Below are positions 17,198-25,128 of a DNA stretch of 64,000 nucleotides, piece after piece; within the stretch, counting starts at the first letter, position 1, and every line of letters begins with the position of its first letter. The stretch lies in NCBI RefSeq assembly GCF_000747095.1, contig NZ_JQGL01000006.1, positions 1-64,000 of the forward strand, written 5' to 3'. A model generated the notes under the pieces. That model saw only the letters and a list, made by a program, of their open reading frames with translations. It did not search any database and was not told the origin of the DNA. Both the position numbers and the translations under genes were made by a program. Source of the DNA: Sulfuricurvum sp. MLSB. Its GTDB lineage: Bacteria > Campylobacterota > Campylobacteria > Campylobacterales > Sulfurimonadaceae.

Positions 17198-18178
17198 TTA
17201 ATCGGTTCTTCCGTGATTATTCAATGCATTTTGAATTTGCTGGACTAAGCCTGGAGAATTGATGACTACGGAGCCATCAACTATTCGAATTGCATTGGGG
17301 TTAAAACTACTTCTGGGAGCAGTAAGTTCAATGTTATCAGCTTTTACAGAGACCTTATAAAACTTTTGCAAGTTGCTACCAGTGAGTTTAAACTCTCCAT
17401 CGATGTCAATATTATTTTCTGAGCAGAAGTTTGAAATCTTATTTTCATCTGCATACAAGTATTGACTGAGTTCTCGCAGATTAATCACTCGGTCTCTATG
17501 ACTTTTGGTGTAGTCAAAAATCTTTTTCTTGAGTTCTTCTCTCGTTACACCTGCTGGCAAATCGATTTGATTAGCAACATCATATAAAGCTTCAGCATCT
17601 TTATTTTCCTGCTTCGTATCATCAAGTCCTATCCAGCCTTCAAAGTAATGCGATATATCAGTATTACCACGGACAAGGGAAACGTACCTGTCTTCTGACG
17701 TACCATTCAAAATTGAAAGATTGATTTTTGCACCCATTGCAAAATGTTCAACATCGAGATATTGCGTAGAATTCAGATCCCAGCTACCAGCATTGGGCGT
17801 CAATTTGGATCCATCCGTATTTCTTACAAGGAAAAGTGCTAAGAAATCATGATTTGAAGCATACTCTGCAAAAACAAGATAACCGCCTTTTGCTGCCGAA
17901 ATACCATCTATACGGTCTTTCAGATTTTCAGTCAAATTGCGAGAAAGAGATAAAATTTCAAAACTTTCGAATGACTCTACACGATCTTGAAATCCTCCAT
18001 CGGCGAACTTCGCTCGTTTAACAGTTTTTCTTGCAAAAGATTCTTCAAGAGAATTGACAATTCTTTTAACATTTTCATTCGTAACATCTAAGGTATCATT
18101 TGAAAGATATATACTCGCACTATTGGTACTGCCTGCTTCTTTGGTAATCTCGTGAATTACAATGGATTTTAATGTCAT
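17198..18178 (-). CDS. NA37/NdpA (YejK-like) nucleoid-associated protein
   Basis: A 326-residue homologue of the 37-kDa nucleoid-associated protein family (NdpA, E. coli YejK). Shared landmarks are IVIHEITK at the start, KGGYLVFAEYASNHDFLALFLV, TQYLDVEHFAMGAKINL and YVSLVRGNTDISHYFEGWIGLDD, all in the family's order and spacing. YejK binds DNA and has been linked to topoisomerase regulation; chromosomal copies are usually not found inside restriction loci. I chose the ATG at 18178, one base after the hsdS stop, rather than the track start at 18229. A+T-rich. Its placement between hsdS and a membrane protein suggests it recognises DNA on behalf of a defence module; that is inference. Confidence 0.85.
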   Translation of the reverse strand: MTLKSIVIHEITKEAGSTNSASIYLSNDTLDVTNENVKRIVNSLEESFARKTVKRAKFADGGFQDRVESFESFEILSLSRNLTENLKDRIDGISAAKGGYLVFAEYASNHDFLALFLVRNTDGSKLTPNAGSWDLNSTQYLDVEHFAMGAKINLSILNGTSEDRYVSLVRGNTDISHYFEGWIGLDDTKQENKDAEALYDVANQIDLPAGVTREELKKKIFDYTKSHRDRVINLRELSQYLYADENKISNFCSENNIDIDGEFKLTGSNLQKFYKVSVKADNIELTAPRSSFNPNAIRIVDGSVVINSPGLVQQIQNALNNHGRTD

Positions 18179-18179
18179 A

Positions 18180-19343
18180 TCAATCCCTTTCTTTCGGTAT
18201 TTCAACTTCAATCGTTGCCATTTTCGCAAGCAAAATTTGTCGCATGGTATTCAAAAGCTGAGTCTCTTTAGATTTGGCTTTTATGCGTTCAAAAATTGGC
18301 TGAACAAATTCATGAAATTTTTGCATTGTATTCAAATCGATTTTCATAATCGGATATTCATTTAAATAATCACTATGCACACGTTCTCTTCCTGAAGAAC
18401 CTATCATACTGCTGATTGCATAAGTTCTGAACTGCTCATCTCTGGCAAAACAATAGATCCAAAACGGGCTAATGGCATTTTTAGCACGCATTACAATAAA
18501 TTCAGTCGAGCCAAAAGCTATTTCACCATCTTCTAAACAATCGACAAATGCCGTTTTACCATTTTCAAGACACGGAGTTATTCGTGCCAGCAATGTATCA
18601 CCATTTTGAAATTTAGAGCCGGCAGTATAAGGACGCTTGGCTACCTGTTTAATACTTAGACTGTCTTCCTGTACGTCAGCCATTTCTACATAACTACATA
18701 AAGTGTCTTTTTTGATTGAATGTGTCGGATTAAACTCGATATATTGTTCCAATGTCGTACTATTTTCTGTATCAATGACTTCGTCCATATTAAACCACTG
18801 CCGATAGAGCGCTTGTGCTGTCTCTTCAAGTTTTTGGTTCAACTGTTCGTTAAGGCGGATACACTCGGTGATCGTATGATACTCCCGCACGATCTCGCGC
18901 TGTTTTTCGATCGAGGGGATAGGAAGTTCAATATCACACATCTCTTCCCAGCCAAAAATCTCCCGCACGCTGCCGTGTGACATATAACGGGCATAACGAT
19001 CGAATTCGGGACGGCGAAACCACATCATCAAATATTCGGGAAGTAATTCTTCAGAATCGATAATTTCAAAAACCGTATAAGCTTGAGAAACCAAAGCTTC
19101 TTCATGTGTTTCCAACATTGCAATTCCAATTTTATCACCACGGCGTGAAGTATCTGGAACGTAGGTAAACTGATACTTTTTAACAACTTTATATTTCTTG
19201 AAATCAGTTCCAACCGTATTTGCTATAGATTCAATAAATTTTTTTTGCGTTGAAACACCTAAGAGATTTTCTTGCTTATCTTCAACATTGCGAGTATCTA
19301 CTTGACGAATATATTTGCCAAGATCCTTATAGTTCGATCGCAT
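18180..19343 (-). CDS. hsdS: Type I restriction system specificity subunit HsdS
   Basis: 387 residues with two target-recognition domains, each followed by a conserved helical spacer: PIPSIEKQREIVREYHTITECIRLNEQLNQKLEETAQ-type text after the first and a helical FVQPIFERIKAKSKETQLLNTMRQILL after the second. It sets the DNA sequence that HsdM methylates and HsdR cuts. The central spacer is visibly richer in G+C than the two recognition domains, as expected if recognition domains are swapped by recombination. ATG at 19343 overlaps the end of hsdM by 17 bases. The TRD sequence itself does not let me predict the target site. Confidence 0.93.
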   Translation of the reverse strand: MRSNYKDLGKYIRQVDTRNVEDKQENLLGVSTQKKFIESIANTVGTDFKKYKVVKKYQFTYVPDTSRRGDKIGIAMLETHEEALVSQAYTVFEIIDSEELLPEYLMMWFRRPEFDRYARYMSHGSVREIFGWEEMCDIELPIPSIEKQREIVREYHTITECIRLNEQLNQKLEETAQALYRQWFNMDEVIDTENSTTLEQYIEFNPTHSIKKDTLCSYVEMADVQEDSLSIKQVAKRPYTAGSKFQNGDTLLARITPCLENGKTAFVDCLEDGEIAFGSTEFIVMRAKNAISPFWIYCFARDEQFRTYAISSMIGSSGRERVHSDYLNEYPIMKIDLNTMQKFHEFVQPIFERIKAKSKETQLLNTMRQILLAKMATIEVEIPKERD

Positions 19344-20898
19344 AACCCAACTCTTTGAACACGTTTAACAACTCTTTTTTCGATTCCTCTTCGGCTCGGA
19401 GCAAGTCGGCAAATTCAAATTGCAACGTCTGCATCTTCTCATCAAAATCGATGTTTTCATCGCGGTTGACAAACGCGATGTATTTGCTGGGGACGAGAGA
19501 ATAATCTTTGGCTTTGATCTCCTGGATCGTGGCGCTGTAGCAGTATTCGGGGATGTTTTCGTATCCCTCTTCGACACACTGCCACGTGTGATAGGTACGG
19601 GCGATATCGCGGATATGCGCTTCGCTGAACTGCACGAATTTTTTCTCGAACGGCTCACCGACCTGGCGCAAGTCCATAAAAAGCACTTCATCTTCACGGT
19701 CACGATAACGGCGAACGACATCGCCGTGCTCTACCGTATGGGCTTTTTTGTTTTTGTTTAGAATCCAAAGCGTAACACTGATATCCGTCGTGTAGAACAT
19801 ATCTCTTGGCAAAATAACAATCGCTTCGACCAAACGGTTCTCGATCAGCTTCGCCCGGATCGCCTTTTCGACTCCGTCACCCGAGAGGGCGCCGTTGGCG
19901 AGGATAAATCCGGCGACCCCGTTTTGGGAGAGCTTGGAGACCATGTGCAAAATCCACGCGTAGTTAGCGTTGGACGTCGGCGGAACCTCGTAACCGCTCC
20001 AGCGCGGATCGTCGGTGAGTTCATTATCCGCACGCCAGTCTTTTTGGTTGAACGGAGGGTTGGCCATGATGAAATCGGCTTTGAGATCGGTATGGAGGTC
20101 TTTACTAAACGTATTGGCGGCGTTGTCTCCGAGATTTCCGCTGATCCCCCGAATGGCGAGATTCATTTTCGCCAGTTTGAGGGTGGTGGAAGTCCCCTCT
20201 TGTCCGTAGACGGAGATGTCTTTTTTGTTTCCTTGGTGGTTGTCGACGAATTTCATCGACTGCACGAACATCCCCCCCGAACCGCAGCACGGATCGTAGA
20301 TCTTGCCCCGGTAGGGCTCGATCATCTCGGCGATCAGATTGACGATGCTTTTGGGGGTATAGAACTCCCCTTTCCCTTTTCCCTCGGCGAGGGCGAAGTT
20401 GGAGAGAAAATACTCATACACCCGCCCGATGATGTCGTGGGATTTGTCATTGAGGGTGTCGATGTTATTGATCGTATCGATTAGGGTCGCGAGTTTACTG
20501 ACATCCAGATCCAGACGGGAAAAATAGTTATCGGGGAGCGCCCCTTTGAGCGCTTTGTTGTTTTTTTCGACGGTGTAGAGAGCGGTATCGATCTTGACCG
20601 CGATATCGTCTTGTTTCGCGTTTTCGCTGATGTAGCTCCATCTCGCTTCCGGCGGGAGGAAAAAGACGTTTTTCATCGCGTAGAACTCGACGAATTCGAG
20701 ATATTTTTCTTTTCCTTCGGCGATGAGTTCCCCACGGCGCTCTTCGAATTTGTCACTGGCGAATTTGAGGAAGATGAGACTGAGGACGACGTGCTTGTAT
20801 TCGGACGGTTCGACCGTCCCGCGTAGCTTATTGGCAGAGTCCCAGAGGGTCTCCTCGATATTTTTTTGTTTTTTAGGGGCGGCGGCTTTTTTTGCCAT
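19327..20898 (-). CDS. hsdM: Type I DNA methyltransferase subunit HsdM
   Basis: A 523-residue N6-adenine methyltransferase. HsdM_N helices occupy residues ~15-150 (EETLWDSANKLRGTVEPSEYKHVVLSLIFLKF), then the Rossmann-fold MTase domain with the AdoMet motif YDPCCGSGGMFVQS and catalytic FIMANPPFNQ. Key residues are present. The ATG at 20898 has AAGGA eight bases upstream; the track start at 20916 has none. First gene of the six-gene operon hsdM-hsdS-NA37-TM-AlbA_2-hsdR. Confidence 0.96.
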   Translation of the reverse strand: MAKKAAAPKKQKNIEETLWDSANKLRGTVEPSEYKHVVLSLIFLKFASDKFEERRGELIAEGKEKYLEFVEFYAMKNVFFLPPEARWSYISENAKQDDIAVKIDTALYTVEKNNKALKGALPDNYFSRLDLDVSKLATLIDTINNIDTLNDKSHDIIGRVYEYFLSNFALAEGKGKGEFYTPKSIVNLIAEMIEPYRGKIYDPCCGSGGMFVQSMKFVDNHQGNKKDISVYGQEGTSTTLKLAKMNLAIRGISGNLGDNAANTFSKDLHTDLKADFIMANPPFNQKDWRADNELTDDPRWSGYEVPPTSNANYAWILHMVSKLSQNGVAGFILANGALSGDGVEKAIRAKLIENRLVEAIVILPRDMFYTTDISVTLWILNKNKKAHTVEHGDVVRRYRDREDEVLFMDLRQVGEPFEKKFVQFSEAHIRDIARTYHTWQCVEEGYENIPEYCYSATIQEIKAKDYSLVPSKYIAFVNRDENIDFDEKMQTLQFEFADLLRAEEESKKELLNVFKELGYAIEL

Positions 20899-21032
20899 AA
20901 AAATCCTTGAATTCACGGGGGAAAAGTTGCATTTAAAATAGATTCGATTATAGCGGATTGATACTTAGATCGTGTTAGAAGATATGATAAGAAGTGGTTT
21001 GATACTTTATCAAACCACCCTACGGAAACTTT

Positions 21033-21713
21033 TTAATCGGCAATTTTAACTGTGTCAGTTCCATTGTAATAATCGTTTAATTTAATATCCCAAGATAAAG
21101 CTTTTGATTTTAGCTGTTCTATCACAATATCCGGGTTATGCAGAAGATAGTAGCAATCCTTGTTATTTATATTTTCTAATAATGCATATAACTCTTTTTT
21201 TACGTCTTTTAAAAAGGCTGATGTATCGTAAAACTCCTCGATTTTATCTCGAAGAAAATTTTTAGAATCTTCCTTCGAACCAAAGTATTTGTAACTTTTC
21301 AAGATTTTTATAAGTACAAAATGAACTCTATTCCCAAATTTGTGAGATTTCCTTTTGAATAGAAAGAAACCTTTTTCTTGTTTGTAAAACTTTTCTAAAA
21401 TTTTTTTGACAATCTCTTTTCTAACGAGATCTACTTCTCCCCCATATTCCTGGAAATCAAGTATCAGATCTGTTAACTTGATCTTATTTTCATTCTCTTC
21501 TATCTTCATATTTCCTTCTCCAAAAATAAGCCAATTAGGATCAATCTTAAATTTATGTTTCAAAATAGTCACTTCTTCAATCTGCAATCTACGTTTTCCG
21601 TGTTCGAGGTTATTATAGATTTGTTTTGAATAATTAAACTCTTGTGCCATTTCCACCTGTGTTTTACCAATTTTTTCTCGTGCTTCTTTTAATCTTTTGG
21701 CGATTTCTTGCAT
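21033..21713 (-). CDS. Phage-type transcriptional repressor, XRE family
   Basis: 226 residues. The N-terminal helix-turn-helix (AKRLKEAREKIGKTQVEMAQEFNYSKQIYNNLEHGKRR) is of the Cro/CI type, followed by KHKFKIDPNWLIFGEGN, a phrase typical of prophage repressors. The remaining ~140 residues are Lys/Glu-rich and show no LexA-like peptidase motif, so it is probably not cleaved by RecA. The ATG at 21713 has GGAG seven bases upstream; the track start lies four codons earlier. Divergent from a three-gene operon; the two dyads at 21734-21750 and 21785-21800 are its likely operators, so it probably represses itself and those genes. Confidence 0.8.
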   Translation of the reverse strand: MQEIAKRLKEAREKIGKTQVEMAQEFNYSKQIYNNLEHGKRRLQIEEVTILKHKFKIDPNWLIFGEGNMKIEENENKIKLTDLILDFQEYGGEVDLVRKEIVKKILEKFYKQEKGFFLFKRKSHKFGNRVHFVLIKILKSYKYFGSKEDSKNFLRDKIEEFYDTSAFLKDVKKELYALLENINNKDCYYLLHNPDIVIEQLKSKALSWDIKLNDYYNGTDTVKIAD

Positions 21714-21733
21714 AAGTTTCTCCATATTTTTAG

Positions 21734-21800
21734 GTCAATATTTTATTGACTGTCATGAATCATATCGAAAACAAATCATACAAATCAATATTTTATTGAC
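21734..21800. promoter_or_regulatory. Two dyad operators between repressor and divergent operon
   Basis: GTCAATATTTTATTGAC at 21734-21750 and TCAATATTTTATTGAC at 21785-21800 are nearly identical copies of a dyad (TCAAT/ATTGA around ATATTTT), about 50 bp apart. They lie between the repressor ATG and the first gene of the divergent operon. Best explained as repressor binding sites controlling both directions. Confidence 0.75.
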
Positions 21801-21891
21801 TTTAGACCGCAAGCGAAAATGCTCCTGTAAGCTTGTGAAATCGTACGAAATAAAACATAAGCAAAAAGGCCTTTTTGAAAAAGAGAAAATC

Positions 21892-22158
21892 GTGACCGAA
21901 AAAGAGGTTGTTGAAAAGATGTATGAAAAACATCAAAAATGGGTGTTGGATGCCAAAGAAGCGCCCAAAGAATGGGGACGAAGTTACTCATATTTGAGCA
22001 AACTATTTGGTGGGAAGGATTCGATTCCAGACTCAATTATTTTGGAAAAGCAAATAATCCCTCCGTGGATTATGTATGGGGAAAGGCGGATGTGGAAGAT
22101 CACCGACATCGCTAATTGGATCGTAAATACAGAACTAAAAGGAGAGACAAAACAATGA
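21892..22158 (+). CDS. Small unknown protein, first gene of divergent phage-like operon
   Basis: 88 residues from a GTG at 21892, chosen because the protein-like text begins there (VTEKEVVEKMYEKHQKW) and AGAGAAA lies upstream; the track ORF start at 21697 runs through the operators and the repressor start. The text WGRSYSYLSKLFGGKDSIPDSIILEKQIIPPWIMYGERRMWKITDIANWI looks like a small winged or MerR-like DNA-binding domain of the excisionase/AlpA kind, with a C-terminal 'WKITDIANWI' helix. Not assigned with confidence. Stop overlaps the next start (ATGA). Confidence 0.6.
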   Translation: MTEKEVVEKMYEKHQKWVLDAKEAPKEWGRSYSYLSKLFGGKDSIPDSIILEKQIIPPWIMYGERRMWKITDIANWIVNTELKGETKQ

Positions 22159-22682
22159 ATGAACGTTTAAATTCATTACAACAACTAATCAAACTCAGTC
22201 AAGACGATCAGAGAAGACATCTTAACTATTTAGCAAAATGCCCAATGGAAACGAGGTTGGCACTGTTTGAGAAGCAAAAAGAGATTTTTTATTCTTTGCT
22301 GCAAAAATACAAAGGGGTCATAACAACAAGTGATATCACCTATGCTGCACTTATTTTAGCTATCGGTGTAACACGTTCCTTGGAAAAAAAACTGACGAAA
22401 AAAAGTTTTGGTGAGTTGTCGCTGGATGAAATACGTGAGCTCTCAGCATCACGTGCAGTATCATTCAAAAATACACTGACCAAGAAATCCCCTACACATG
22501 AAAAACTGATGGGATATTGGGCAATCATCCGCACACTTCGACTGGATCACATGTACAGTTACGAGCGGATAGCCCTGTATCTAAAAAAGAAACATCGCTT
22601 TTCAGTTGCACAGTCAACCATTCAAAAAAAATGGAAAGAACTCGAAGTCTCAATAACAAATCAAAAGGAAAACACCAAATGA
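22155..22682 (+). CDS. Unknown protein, second gene of the operon
   Basis: 175 residues from the ATG at 22155, which overlaps the previous stop by four bases; the track start at 22116 is inside the previous gene. Helical and basic, no signal peptide or membrane span. The last third (SYERIALYLKKKHRFSVAQSTIQKKWKELE) reads like a helix-turn-helix and suggests DNA binding. I do not recognise the family. Confidence 0.65.
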   Translation: MNERLNSLQQLIKLSQDDQRRHLNYLAKCPMETRLALFEKQKEIFYSLLQKYKGVITTSDITYAALILAIGVTRSLEKKLTKKSFGELSLDEIRELSASRAVSFKNTLTKKSPTHEKLMGYWAIIRTLRLDHMYSYERIALYLKKKHRFSVAQSTIQKKWKELEVSITNQKENTK

Positions 22683-23233
22683 GTACGTATCAGCATGTAG
22701 AAACAGCCATCGTCCCACTAGATGCACAAGAGGATTTCAAACTTTACTTAATCTCGCAACCCAACAATCCAAAAAAACCAACTTTATTGGGAATGTTTTT
22801 AACCTATAAAGATCTTTATACTTCGCCAAGCATTCAAGTGTCTAATCATATCAGATCGGCATTTCGGCTGTTTGGGAACGAAAAGCTTCGAAAAATGGAG
22901 TCAAACAAATATTTCAGTATTGTAAAACGAACTATTGAAAATGATACGTTCACATCGCTGCATTGTACATTTATTCAGGGTGAGAACGTTTATATCGATT
23001 TATTGCGTGCCTATGAGATCACACAAGCGTGGGACCATGTGCTAAGTGAATATTACTTGCGGCATCTGTACAGCACCAAAGATAAGCTGTTGGTTGTTGC
23101 ACACGGAGATGGAATCAGCAAAAGTTTTTCTTCTGAATGGAATGATTCTGACATACAGAAAAAATCTATTCCAAAAATTCCGGATACTGTAAATACATTT
23201 TTGAAAGAAATAGTGCACACGGAAAAAATTTGA
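22679..23233 (+). CDS. Unknown protein, third gene of the operon
   Basis: 184 residues from the ATG at 22679, which overlaps the previous stop (ATGA). No membrane span, signal peptide or known motif; the centre (FTSLHCTFIQGENVYIDLLRAYEITQAWDHVL) looks like a mixed alpha/beta fold. The track start at 22517 is a shadow of the preceding gene. The strict ATGA overlaps of the three genes imply a fixed stoichiometry or a shared pathway. Confidence 0.6.
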   Translation: MSTYQHVETAIVPLDAQEDFKLYLISQPNNPKKPTLLGMFLTYKDLYTSPSIQVSNHIRSAFRLFGNEKLRKMESNKYFSIVKRTIENDTFTSLHCTFIQGENVYIDLLRAYEITQAWDHVLSEYYLRHLYSTKDKLLVVAHGDGISKSFSSEWNDSDIQKKSIPKIPDTVNTFLKEIVHTEKI

Positions 23234-23604
23234 CGTTTTCATATCCGTTTGAAAACCATTTCTTTCGGCATTTTCATACGCCATTTCGCTAAACTCTCCT
23301 AATCCCCTCCATTGGGGATTGCAAGCTATATTTTTCTGCAAAATAGAAACCGAGCACTTTTAAAACCTACCGATACAAAACTCTCCGAGTAAAATCGAAT
23401 GAATTTCCATGTTACAGTTCCCTCGTTTTTATATTATGAATCTAAAAATCGATGGAGCTCAGAATGACCCAAGGGTCATCCGTACCACCGTAACCAAAAG
23501 AGCCGTGATTACTCTTTACACGTAAATAATAAATGAAGATTGACTTAACAAACCTGCCGGACGGCGGCTAAATCCGTTCACTATTTCTGTAGCGAGAAGA
23601 CCAC
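23234..23604. other. Intergenic leader before the second tyrosine-recombinase-like gene
   Basis: 371 bases without a gene. Two short perfect hairpins stand out: AATCCCC/GGGGATT (23301-23320) and ATGACCC/GGGTCAT (23464-23479), plus a G+C-rich CTGCCGGACGGCGGC patch near 23560. No clear T-run terminator. It might hold a terminator, a long 5' leader or recombinase-binding sites. Confidence 0.5.
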
Positions 23605-24528
23605 ATGCGAGGATCTGTTTATTACCAATCGGCGGAACTGATTAAAGTTATCTTTGTCGAAGGTGCCAAAAAAACAGAACGTGTCGATAAGACACATCCT
23701 CATTACCAATGCATAACTTCATATAAGACCGCCAAAGCGTACCGCGAAGTTTTCAATAATTTCTTTCACTATCTGCGTGAACATTGGAAAATCAAAGATC
23801 CATTGTTGATTACGGGTGAAATGGTCGCTTCTTATATGGAGTACAAGTCAGAATACCATGTTAGTAAGCAATATTTAGAGAAGATATCTTCAGCCATGGC
23901 CAAATTAGAAATTGCGCTAAAACGTCATACCTTGTCTAAATACGGTGAAGCAGGTGATTATGATTTTTCGGTTCGACAAAAAATTTTAGATAGTTCGCGA
24001 GACTTGAAACTGGTAGCAGATAATTATCACAACCGCACCTATAAACATCCCCACGTACTTATCGCATCACTAACACAACCAGAACATCGGATTGCAGCTA
24101 CTATTCAGCATGAAGGCGGTGCACGAATCGAAGGGGTAACACTCATCAAATCGGATCAACTGCACGGCATACGATTCGATTCTATCACCGGTACAGATAA
24201 GGGAGTTATTTTTACCAAAGAAAAAGGAGGAAAGGAAGGTGACGTACTGGTTTCAACAACTACCTACAATCGTCTTTTGCACCATTTGCAAACCAATAAA
24301 CATTTCAAAATAAATCGACAAAAATACAGTCATGATATTCGTACAACTTGCGAAAAAATAGGGATTAGTGCTGAGGGATCGCACGGGCTGAGATGGAATT
24401 TTGCGAAGCGTCGTATGATGGAATACGCCAAAGCAGGCTATACATATGAGCAGAGCCTGCAAGCAGTTTCGTGGGAAATGAAACATAATCGTGCGAGCAT
24501 TACCACTCATTATTTGGGGGGATTTTAG
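23605..24528 (+). CDS. Tyrosine recombinase-like protein
   Basis: 307 residues with the layout of a tyrosine site-specific recombinase: an N-terminal SAM-like arm domain (KTAKAYREVFNNFFHYLREHW) and a catalytic domain in which I can match box I Arg (HEGGARIEGVTL), the beta-hairpin Lys (TKEKGGKEGD), HGLR (HxxR) and a final HYL Tyr (SITTHYLGGF). Spacing is loose compared with the island integrase and the box II His/Trp position reads MKHNRAS. ATG at 23605 has a GAGAAG upstream. It could be a second integrase, a resolvase of island dimers, or a phage-derived remnant that still has its catalytic set. Confidence 0.72.
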   Translation: MRGSVYYQSAELIKVIFVEGAKKTERVDKTHPHYQCITSYKTAKAYREVFNNFFHYLREHWKIKDPLLITGEMVASYMEYKSEYHVSKQYLEKISSAMAKLEIALKRHTLSKYGEAGDYDFSVRQKILDSSRDLKLVADNYHNRTYKHPHVLIASLTQPEHRIAATIQHEGGARIEGVTLIKSDQLHGIRFDSITGTDKGVIFTKEKGGKEGDVLVSTTTYNRLLHHLQTNKHFKINRQKYSHDIRTTCEKIGISAEGSHGLRWNFAKRRMMEYAKAGYTYEQSLQAVSWEMKHNRASITTHYLGGF

Positions 24529-24534
24529 AAATAG

Positions 24535-25128
24535 TTATTTCCCAAAATTTTTAATATCCTTGGCTGCAGAAGACGCCGCATCGTTTTTTTGAGACATAAA
24601 CGCCACTTCTCTGGCTTTATCCGTAAAACTCAACGATACGAACTGAGCCCCTTGAAAATATCCAGAATCGATAATATCGAGTTTTTCGTCAATATTGGGA
24701 TCATTGTCCAATAATTCTGAAAGTGTCTGTTTAAATTGCTGAATATCGTTTTGATTATGAGTATGGCGTGATGTCAAAACAATTTTATAGATTTGCCCAT
24801 TTTTATCCAGATGAGTCTGTATCCCGTTGATAGTCCCGTTATTATTGATGGACTGATAGCTGTTTTTTATAGCTTCAGGGTGGGTATATATTTCACAATA
24901 GCCTGAATAGGCCAATGAACCGCAATCAAACCCTTTTTTCAATAGTGTTTGTTTATCCATCCCCATTATCAAATCCAGAACTTTATATTGAGTCGGTTCG
25001 ATTTTGGATGATGTTTGTTGCATATCTTTCTTTACTGTAGAATTGATATTCTTATTTTCGTGATTGTCAGAACAACCGATCATAAGTGCTGCACCCAAGA
25101 AAAGTGCAATCGATTTTGTATTGATCAT
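24535..25128 (-). CDS. Putative lipoprotein, unknown function
   Basis: 197 residues. N-terminus SIALFLGAALMIGCSDN is a clear lipobox signal (Leu/Met-Ile-Gly-Cys), so the protein is probably lipid-anchored in the periplasm. The mature part is hydrophilic, with no repeat or catalytic motif I recognise. It overlaps the upstream gene by four bases (ATGA), and is the last gene of a three-gene leftward set of exported proteins. Convergent with the recombinase-like gene, seven bases apart. A+T-rich. Confidence 0.72.
   Translation of the reverse strand: MINTKSIALFLGAALMIGCSDNHENKNINSTVKKDMQQTSSKIEPTQYKVLDLIMGMDKQTLLKKGFDCGSLAYSGYCEIYTHPEAIKNSYQSINNNGTINGIQTHLDKNGQIYKIVLTSRHTHNQNDIQQFKQTLSELLDNDPNIDEKLDIIDSGYFQGAQFVSLSFTDKAREVAFMSQKNDAASSAAKDIKNFGK

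Noticed and set aside
21697-21891. N-terminal extension of the first gene facing the repressor
   Set aside because: It covers the repressor start and both operators; a GTG with a ribosome site at 21892 fits better.
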